Origin: Clostridiales bacterium
Lineage (GTDB): Bacteria > Bacillota > Clostridia > Christensenellales > UMGS416
Assembly: GCA_012515725.1 (NCBI GenBank)
Contig: JAAYXU010000047.1
Span: 1 to 6,956 of the forward strand
Direction: 5' to 3'
DNA: 6,956 nucleotides
Positions within the stretch are counted from its first letter, which is position 1. Each line of letters starts with the position of its first letter. A program made the position numbers and the translations under genes. Shown here piece after piece: positions 1 through 4,308 of this stretch. The notes under the pieces were generated by a model. It saw nothing but the letters and a program-made list of their open reading frames with translations, was not told the origin of the DNA and ran no database searches.

Positions 1-590
1 CGGGCTACGCGGCAATCCTCGGGTATTTTAGACAGTCCTATGTCAAGCAGCGCACGTATGTCGCTTATTACAAAGGCCGCGCTCTCCATCGCCGCCACGA
101 ATATCGCGGCGAAGGAGCCCTCTCCGAATCCATGATCGACGCTGGCGTCCTCAAAGGCACAGCGTATGGCCTTCTCGGGGTTGGCGGGAAACAGGCAGGC
201 CCATATCTCGGTGCGGATCCAGGCGCCGTTTGAGTGCTTCCATTCCTCGTTGTGCAGCTCGCCCGACAGGGGAGGCAGCACGCCGTCGCGCATGTTGGCC
301 TTGCACACGCCGTACTCGTTCCAGGAGGGGCCGATGTAGCTGAGCCAGTACTCTCCCAGTATCTTTGAGTCGATTGCGTCGGGACCCAGTTCGTCTACAG
401 CGCGCAGCCATACGAGCTGCAGATCCAGATCGTCGTTGGGCAGGGGCTTGCCAGGCTCCGAAGTGAATCCCTGAATGTCGTTGATCTCGCGCTTTCCCTC
501 AAAGGGCGTACCCATCGTGCCGCCGATATTCTTACCCAGCCAGCACGCATAGATCCGGTCGCGCAGATATTCCCGCGTGAACTTTATCAT
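1..590 (-). CDS. ADP-ribosylglycohydrolase family protein, N-terminal part (cut by window edge)
   Basis: Only the first 196 codons are present; the reading frame is still open at base 1. The ATG at 590-588 follows a GGAGG site 8 nt upstream (in the complement of 599-603). The protein opens with YLRDRIYACWLGKNIGG, then GTPFEGK at 27-33, PNDDLDLQLVWL at 51-62 and VDHGFGEGSFAAIFVAAMESA at 151-171, the order expected for the all-alpha ADP-ribosylglycohydrolase fold. In characterised members paired Asp residues near the N-terminus and a second cluster near the C-terminus hold two Mg2+ ions for hydrolysis of ADP-ribose linkages. The N-terminal cluster here is NDDLD (52-56) instead of the usual Ser/Thr-Asp-Asp-Ser/Thr, so the substrate may differ. 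The C-terminal metal ligands lie outside the window. It probably acts in the cytoplasm, as no signal peptide is seen. A good promoter at 626-654 suggests transcription separate from the radical SAM gene upstream. Family call is fairly sure; reaction is not. Confidence 0.85.
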   Translation of the reverse strand, partial: MIKFTREYLRDRIYACWLGKNIGGTMGTPFEGKREINDIQGFTSEPGKPLPNDDLDLQLVWLRAVDELGPDAIDSKILGEYWLSYIGPSWNEYGVCKANMRDGVLPPLSGELHNEEWKHSNGAWIRTEIWACLFPANPEKAIRCAFEDASVDHGFGEGSFAAIFVAAMESAAFVISDIRALLDIGLSKIPEDCRVA

Positions 591-625
591 ATGGAAATCC
601 TCCGTTTCATATCTTACTGCTATGG

Positions 626-654
626 AGTATAATGGAAATGGCTCCGCAGGTCAA
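626..654 (-). promoter_or_regulatory. Sigma-70-type promoter of the ADP-ribosylglycohydrolase-like gene
   Basis: On the minus strand TTGACC (654-649) is followed after exactly 17 nt by TATACT (631-626). Both hexamers match consensus at 5 of 6 positions. A start near 619 would give a leader of about 28 nt with the GGAGG site inside it. The promoter lies in the 94-bp gap between this gene and the radical SAM gene, where no convincing terminator was found, so some read-through is possible. Confidence 0.75.
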
Positions 655-684
655 TAGAATAGGAGCTGAGCTATGCCAAATCGC

Positions 685-1797
685 TCAATCTCCGGACTTC
701 CCGCAGCAGCCGGTGTTCCCAGCTAGGGCGGCAAGCCATTCCCTGTTGCTCCACAGTGCGCAGCCGCCCTTTCCCTCCTCGAGCATATGGTGGTTCTTTC
801 GTACCTCCGCCAGCAGTGGCGAGCGCAGTGCCTCGAGCAGTCCGTCCGTTACGGCGTTGCGGTCGGAGAAGGGCGCGAACGGGCACGGCTCCAGGCCGCC
901 CGCGGCGTTAATATGCACAAAGCCACGCCCCGAAGCGAGGCAGCCTCCGTAGGGCGTTTCGTCGCCCGGGAACGCTACGCACAGCATACCGGTCTGCCGC
1001 GACAGCTTGAGGAATCGCCGGGACAGCGTCGCTTTTTGCTCCGCCGACAGCGGTTCCTGGGGCGCGTCCGGGTCTGCGGGAACGTACTCGACATAGAATA
1101 CCATCCGCGCGCCCAGCTCCCGCAGCTTCACCGCGTAGCCCGGATCGGTGACCGAATCGATGTTCCCGGCCGTGGCCGTCAGCGAGACGCCAAAGAGCAG
1201 GTCCGACTCGCGCATGCTCTGCATCGTTTCTGTGACCTGTCGGTACACGCCTGCTCCCCGCCGCCTGTCGGTTTCCTCAGCGCTTCCCTCGAGACTTACC
1301 ACGGGCAGCAGATTGCGGTGCGCGCTCAACAGCTCCATCCGCTCACTCACCATCGTGCCGTTTGTGAACACGACAACGGGTAGCGCTCGATGCCTGGCCG
1401 CTGTTTCCAGCAGGCCCGGACGCAGGAAAGGCTCTCCTCCCGCGATCATGATGAGCGAAACGCCCAGCTCCCGCGCCTCGCCGATGATCCGGTCGAGCGA
1501 TTCGAGCGGCATTTCCTTGCGGATACCGCTGGAGCATACGCCCGCGTAGCAGCCGCTGCATCGAAGATTGCAGGCCGTCGTCGCGCTGATGATGAGTATG
1601 GCCGGGACCGTCACGCCTTCCTTTTGCAGGCGGTGGCGGAGCGCTGCGGTCGCCGCCTGGTTTCTCATGATCGCGCCCAGTATCTTCCGGCTGTCGGGAT
1701 GAGACGACAACCGGAAGGCCGTGCGCATCGCATGTACGAGATTACTTTCCCACAGGCTCGGAGCAGGCTGGTTCATTCCTGTTTTCTTATCGTCCAT
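685..1797 (-). CDS. Radical SAM protein with SPASM-like C-terminal cysteine domain
   Basis: This 370-aa protein carries the radical SAM cluster motif CNLRCSGC (Cys76, Cys80, Cys83), which binds a [4Fe-4S] cluster that cleaves S-adenosylmethionine to the 5'-deoxyadenosyl radical. AGGEPFLRP at 119-127 is the GGE motif that contacts the SAM amino group, and VVVFTNGT at 141-148 is a typical later barrel strand. After the barrel come Cys286 (GGCLASGRG), Cys305 (LEPCPF), Cys346 (GGCALW) and Cys364/Cys365, spaced like a SPASM/twitch domain that holds an auxiliary Fe-S cluster. SPASM enzymes often modify peptides or act in cofactor synthesis; no substrate can be named here. A charged, Met-rich N-terminal extension of about 65 residues precedes the barrel. 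The ATG at 1797 has a G-run as a weak ribosome binding site; Met8 is an alternative start with a poorer site. It appears monocistronic, under the dyad-covered promoter at 1811-1846. No certain precursor peptide is adjacent. Confidence 0.92.
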   Translation of the reverse strand: MDDKKTGMNQPAPSLWESNLVHAMRTAFRLSSHPDSRKILGAIMRNQAATAALRHRLQKEGVTVPAILIISATTACNLRCSGCYAGVCSSGIRKEMPLESLDRIIGEARELGVSLIMIAGGEPFLRPGLLETAARHRALPVVVFTNGTMVSERMELLSAHRNLLPVVSLEGSAEETDRRRGAGVYRQVTETMQSMRESDLLFGVSLTATAGNIDSVTDPGYAVKLRELGARMVFYVEYVPADPDAPQEPLSAEQKATLSRRFLKLSRQTGMLCVAFPGDETPYGGCLASGRGFVHINAAGGLEPCPFAPFSDRNAVTDGLLEALRSPLLAEVRKNHHMLEEGKGGCALWSNREWLAALAGNTGCCGKSGD

Positions 1798-1810
1798 ATA
1801 CTGTATCCCC

Positions 1811-1825
1811 CCGTACAGTGTACGG
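1811..1825. promoter_or_regulatory. Perfect 15-bp dyad over the -10 element: candidate operator
   Basis: CCGTACA-g-TGTACGG has two perfect 7-bp arms around one central base. It covers the proposed -10 and probably reaches close to the transcription start of the radical SAM gene, the classic place for a repressor. The odd-length symmetry suits a dimeric TetR- or MerR-like protein. It is not a Cop/Bla-type TACANNTGTA box, because only one base separates the TACA and TGTA halves. A smaller dyad, ATAC-t-GTAT, lies at 1798-1806. No regulator gene is in the window. Confidence 0.5.
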
Positions 1826-1846
1826 CCCGGCGTGTTCCGGTGTCAA
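1817..1846 (-). promoter_or_regulatory. Promoter of the radical SAM gene
   Basis: Minus-strand TTGACA (1846-1841, perfect consensus) is separated by 18 nt from TACACT (1822-1817, 4 of 6). A second -35-like TTGACT lies exactly 10 bp upstream (1856-1851). A start near 1810 gives an unusually short leader of about 12 nt, beginning in the G-run just before the ATG at 1797. The -10 element lies wholly inside the dyad at 1811-1825. Confidence 0.65.
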
Positions 1847-1962
1847 GAAAAGTCAATAAAAAAACGCGAAACCCCACCGAGGGCTGTGCGTGCGGTGCAG
1901 AGATTTACGCCTTCAGAAGTTGTCTTGGGTGCGTTTCCGGGGAAAGGCCCGCGAGATGGCAC
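1843..1962 (-). CDS. Possible small ORF (39 aa, GTG start), doubtful
   Basis: A GTG at 1962 opens a 39-codon frame ending at TGA (1845-1843). An excellent AGGAGG (1980-1975) lies upstream, but the 12-nt spacing is long and no ATG is near. The product begins VPSRGPFPGNAP and ends GGVSRFFIDFS, with one cysteine. Its 3' end overlaps the -35 region of the radical SAM promoter. It could be a real small peptide, a broken gene end, or chance; an unused Shine-Dalgarno is the main reason to record it. A T7 tract (1858-1864) preceded by a weak CACCG/CGGTG stem (1875-1879 and 1893-1897) lies inside the same stretch. Function unknown. Confidence 0.2.
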   Translation of the reverse strand: MPSRGPFPGNAPKTTSEGVNLCTARTALGGVSRFFIDFS

Positions 1963-1998
1963 AGGATCGCTATTCCTCCTGGCATTGTGCAAATGCAA

Positions 1999-2021
1999 GG
2001 GGGACGGTTTTCCCATCCCCC
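1999..2021 (-). terminator. Hairpin just after the methyltransferase gene: terminator or REP-like palindrome
   Basis: Arms 1999-2007 and 2013-2021 form a 9-bp stem with a 5-nt loop. In the minus-strand transcript all pairs form, with one U-G wobble; in the plus-strand transcript that pair becomes a C-A mismatch, so the minus sense is favoured. It starts 9 bases after the stop codon of the methyltransferase gene. The bases that follow (TTGCATTTGC) are only mildly U-rich, so termination may be weak. The plus-strand reading GGGGGACGGTTTT...CCCCC resembles, from memory, a class of GGGGACGGTT hairpins scattered through Firmicute genomes. Confidence 0.45.
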
Positions 2022-2030
2022 CCGCAGCGC

Positions 2031-2828
2031 CTAGTCTTTTCTTGCCCAGATAGTCGCCCGATGTGTCGACTCGTCGATCGGCTCATGAAGGGGCTCATCG
2101 GAGTAGTTTTTGTACGACCTCTCGATCGTCAGCCCTGCTTCACGGAGCCATCCATACACCTGGTTTTGTGCAGGTATGTGCTTATGCCACAGCTTTGAGA
2201 TCACAAAGGACTCGCCGTTGTTGGCCGTAAGCTCCAGGTGGCTCGTCCCTGCGCACATATGGGTTACCGGGTCATATACTGAGCCGTAGCTGATAGTGCG
2301 TCCTGAAGTGCCCATGTCGTCGGTGCCGCTGAAATAACTGCTTTGCCGCAGGCGGCTGAAGAACCGCACCGGGTCGTAGAGAAGGTCGAAGTCCAGATAC
2401 AGATGCCCTCCGCTCCTGAGCGCCATAGCCGCCTTGCGGATAAAGATGCGCTGAGCCTCAGCGTAATCCATGTCGGTTTCGATGTTAATGAGCACGTTAC
2501 CGGCCAATACGACCACGTCGAATTCCGAACCCCACTGTGCGGTCAGTGCGTCGGCCAGATAACAGCGGATGTTGCTCATGCCCTTCATTTGGCGGTAACA
2601 GCGAAGGAGCATATGTAAGTCCATATCAAATCCTGTTACTGTATGACCAGCCTTCGCAAGCGGAATGGAGATCCTGCCGCCGCCGCAAGCCGCTTCAAGG
2701 ATTCGCTGCGCAGATCCATTGGCGCAGGAGCGCAGCACGTTCAGTAAAAACGCGACGTCCCTCGTCTCATTCTCGAACTGCTCATAGATGTCGGCGTACC
2801 AGTGCCCTGCTATAAAATCCCTGTTCAA
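2031..2828 (-). CDS. Class I SAM-dependent methyltransferase, TTG start
   Basis: The 265-aa product has the Rossmann-type SAM site: motif I RILEAACGGGRISIPL (42-57), acidic Asp68 at the end of strand 2 (VTGFDMD), FDVVVLAGNVLINI (103-116), and LRSGGHLYLDF (137-147). The N-terminus IAGHWYADIYEQFENETRDV is typical of small-molecule methyltransferases of this class. The acceptor is unknown; there is no DNA-methylase (N/D)PP(Y/F) motif and no Erm-like rRNA signature. The chosen start is TTG at 2828-2826, because AGGAGG lies 7 nt upstream (2841-2836) and conserved-looking sequence begins there. The frame is open further upstream to 3020, but that stretch runs through the promoter, the leader and the preceding terminator, so longer starts are unlikely. 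Expression may be controlled by the leader ORF and alternative hairpins at 2836-2911. A hairpin follows the stop. Confidence 0.88.
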   Translation of the reverse strand: MNRDFIAGHWYADIYEQFENETRDVAFLLNVLRSCANGSAQRILEAACGGGRISIPLAKAGHTVTGFDMDLHMLLRCYRQMKGMSNIRCYLADALTAQWGSEFDVVVLAGNVLINIETDMDYAEAQRIFIRKAAMALRSGGHLYLDFDLLYDPVRFFSRLRQSSYFSGTDDMGTSGRTISYGSVYDPVTHMCAGTSHLELTANNGESFVISKLWHKHIPAQNQVYGWLREAGLTIERSYKNYSDEPLHEPIDESTHRATIWARKD

Positions 2829-2835
2829 TACGCTT

Positions 2836-2841
2836 CCTCCT
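2836..2841 (-). promoter_or_regulatory. Ribosome binding site that fixes the TTG start
   Basis: AGGAGG on the minus strand, 7 nt before TTG. It is the third segment of the three-part complementarity in the leader, so it can be free or paired with 2848-2853. Confidence 0.85.
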
Positions 2842-2878
2842 GTTTTGAGGAGGGCTAGAGTATAGTCACCCTCCTGTT
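2836..2878 (-). promoter_or_regulatory. Alternative hairpins: candidate translational attenuator of the methyltransferase
   Basis: Segment 1 (AGGAGGG, complement of 2869-2875) lies inside the leader ORF. Segment 2 (CCCTCCT, complement of 2848-2854) starts right after the leader stop codon. Segment 3 (AGGAGG, 2836-2841) is the gene's ribosome binding site. Segments 1 and 2 pair perfectly over 7 bp with a 14-nt loop; segments 2 and 3 pair perfectly over 6 bp with a 6-nt loop. Both cannot form at once. Segments 1 and 3 also share the 9-mer AACAGGAGG. No U-tract follows either hairpin, so control would act on translation rather than termination. The pairing is seen in the sequence; the regulation is inferred. 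Confidence 0.5.
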
Positions 2879-2911
2879 CTTCACGATGGTCGCAAATGCT
2901 GTGTTTTTCAT
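2855..2911 (-). CDS. Candidate leader peptide, 18 aa
   Basis: ATG at 2911-2909 to TAG at 2857-2855 encodes MKNTAFATIVKNRRVTIL. It is too short to judge by composition. Support comes from position: it lies in the leader after the promoter at 2940-2945, its AGG-AGG codons 13-14 form segment 1 of the alternative hairpins, and its stop codon abuts segment 2. A GAGG lies 11 nt before the ATG, a rather long spacing, and a 12-bp palindrome TTTCATATGAAA (2906-2917) covers the start. The ORF ends 26 nt before the TTG of the methyltransferase and is in a different frame. Confidence 0.35.
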   Translation of the reverse strand: MKNTAFATIVKNRRVTIL

Positions 2912-2939
2912 ATGAAATCCATCCTCTCTGAACCGGATT

Positions 2940-2968
2940 ATTATATCGCCGTAGCGCTATAACCGGAT
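2940..2968 (-). promoter_or_regulatory. Promoter of the methyltransferase transcript, flanked by direct repeats
   Basis: A perfect TATAAT (2945-2940) lies 17 nt after the hexamer ATCCGG, which does not resemble a -35 box. ATCCGGTT occurs at that -35 position (2968-2961) and again, one base after the -10, at 2938-2931, with the copies 30 bp apart. Initiation near 2933 would give a leader of about 105 nt. The missing -35 and the two repeats suggest a promoter that depends on, or is blocked by, a regulator. Confidence 0.5.
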
Positions 2969-2996
2969 ATCTTTTCATCACAGAGTGAAGCTTCCG

Positions 2997-3040
2997 ACTA
3001 AAAGAAAACGGCATAGCCAATATTCCTATCGGCTACGCCG
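2997..3040 (-). terminator. Intrinsic terminator after the malic enzyme gene
   Basis: Arms 3009-3018 and 3031-3040 form a 10-bp stem (one G-U pair in the minus-strand transcript) with a 12-nt loop, followed directly by TTTTCTTTTAG. It lies 57 nt past the stop codon at 3098 and is a good Rho-independent terminator for the binding-protein/malic-enzyme transcript. Confidence 0.8.
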
Positions 3041-3097
3041 GATTCTCACGGGTGCAAATTTTGAATACGGATGCGTACTGTTTGTTTCGTAACCATG

Positions 3098-4270
3098 CTA
3101 GATCCGGGCTACGCCGCTCTTCCGGGCAGCGTCGGCGACGGCTGCGGCGACCGCCGGGCCCACCCGCTCGTCGAATGCGGCCGGTATAACATACTCGGCC
3201 GTGAGCTCGTCATCGCCTACCAGGCCTGCGATGGCGCGCGCAGCAGCGATCTTCATCTCGTCGTTGATGTCGCTGGCCCGCACGTCGAGCGCGCCGCGGA
3301 ATATTCCGGGGAAGGCCAGCACGTTGTTGATCTGGTTATTGAAGTCGCTGCGTCCCGTTCCGACGACCGCCGCTCCGGCCGCCAGCGCCTCGTCGGGCAT
3401 GATCTCGGGGACCGGATTACTCATCGCGAACAGTATTGGGTCGTGGTTCATACTACGCACCATATCGGCTGTAACGATTCCCGGCGCGGACACGCCGATA
3501 AAAATATCGGCACCCTTCAATACATCGGCCAGTGTTCCCTGCTTGCGCTCCCTGTTGGAAATCGCCGCCATCTCGGCTTTGAAGGGATTAAGTCCCTCTC
3601 GTCCCTCGTATATGGCGCCCGTACGGTCGCACAGTATCACGTTGCGCAGGCCTATCTTCATGAGAAGCCGGGTCACCGCCACTCCGGCCGCCCCCGCTCC
3701 GGATACGACCACTTCCTGCCTGGAAAGATCGCGTCCCGTCAGCTTCATGGCGTTTAGGATGGCCGCCGCCGTCACTACCGCCGTGCCGTGCTGGTCGTCA
3801 TGGAAGATCGGTATGTCGCACCGTTCCTTGAGCTTCCGCTCGATCTCAAAACACCGGGGAGCCGATATGTCCTCGAGATTGACGCCCCCGAAGCTTCCCG
3901 CCAGGAGCGCCACGGTGTTTACGATGTCGTCAACATCCTTGCTGCGGACGCACAGCGGAAAAGCGTCCACGTCGGCGAAAGCCTTAAAGAGCACGCATTT
4001 GCCCTCCATAACGGGCATTCCCGCCTCCGGGCCGATGTCTCCCAGACCCAGTACCGCCGTGCCGTCGGTGACGACCGCGACCAGATTCCAGCGCCGGGTA
4101 AGAGAGTAGCTCAGGTCCGGGTCCTTCTCAATGGCCAGGCAGGGCTCGGCCACTCCCGGCGTATAGGCCAGCGACAGATCCGTTCTGTCCCGCACGGGCA
4201 CGCTGTTGACGACCTCGATCTTGCCCTTCCACTCATAATGTAGTTTTAAGCTTTCCTGTCGGATATCCAT
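3098..4270 (-). CDS. NAD(P)-dependent malic enzyme (oxaloacetate-decarboxylating)
   Basis: This 390-aa protein has the length of the short bacterial malic enzymes that lack a phosphotransacetylase domain. It catalyses oxidative decarboxylation of L-malate to pyruvate and CO2 with reduction of NAD+ or NADP+, linking C4 acids to pyruvate in the cytoplasm. LSLAYTPGVAEPC (32-44) carries the catalytic Tyr36. TDGTAVLGLGDIGPEAGMPVMEGK (68-91) carries the conserved Lys91. NLEDI (131-135) and FHDDQHGT (157-164) supply the divalent-metal ligands. SGAGAAG (190-196) is the Rossmann dinucleotide loop, with CDRTGAI (214-220) after strand 2. FAMSNPVPE (281-289) and the GTGRSDFNNQINNVLAFPG segment (304-322) are the C-terminal signatures. 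Cofactor preference cannot be fixed from sequence alone. ATG at 4270 follows AGGAGG. The gene lies 38 bp after the binding-protein stop with no terminator between, so the two are probably cotranscribed; a weak TGGACA-N19-CATAAT in the gap region could add an internal promoter. Confidence 0.96.
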   Translation of the reverse strand: MDIRQESLKLHYEWKGKIEVVNSVPVRDRTDLSLAYTPGVAEPCLAIEKDPDLSYSLTRRWNLVAVVTDGTAVLGLGDIGPEAGMPVMEGKCVLFKAFADVDAFPLCVRSKDVDDIVNTVALLAGSFGGVNLEDISAPRCFEIERKLKERCDIPIFHDDQHGTAVVTAAAILNAMKLTGRDLSRQEVVVSGAGAAGVAVTRLLMKIGLRNVILCDRTGAIYEGREGLNPFKAEMAAISNRERKQGTLADVLKGADIFIGVSAPGIVTADMVRSMNHDPILFAMSNPVPEIMPDEALAAGAAVVGTGRSDFNNQINNVLAFPGIFRGALDVRASDINDEMKIAAARAIAGLVGDDELTAEYVIPAAFDERVGPAVAAAVADAARKSGVARI

Positions 4271-4308
4271 CGTATTCCTCCTAATTCATTATCGTATTAT
4301 GCGAATTC

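Noticed and set aside
660..685. Terminator after the radical SAM gene
   Set aside because: Only a 4-5 bp GAGC/GCTC pairing with no U-tract is present in the gap before the next promoter.
1811..1825. Cop/Bla-type operator (TACANNTGTA)
   Set aside because: The dyad has only one base between TACA and TGTA, so it does not match that spacing.
1858..1897. Intrinsic terminator with the T7 tract upstream of the radical SAM gene
   Set aside because: The T7 run is good, but the nearest stem is only 5 bp with a 13-nt loop and lies 10 bases from the run, so it was not called as a feature.
2829..3020. 64-residue N-terminal extension of the methyltransferase from the ATG at 3020
   Set aside because: It starts in the terminator of the upstream gene and crosses the promoter and leader; TTG at 2828 has a near-ideal ribosome binding site.
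3201..4109. Plus-strand open frame (302 aa) opposite malic enzyme
   Set aside because: Ser/Ala/Pro-rich shadow of a strongly conserved enzyme with no domain of its own.
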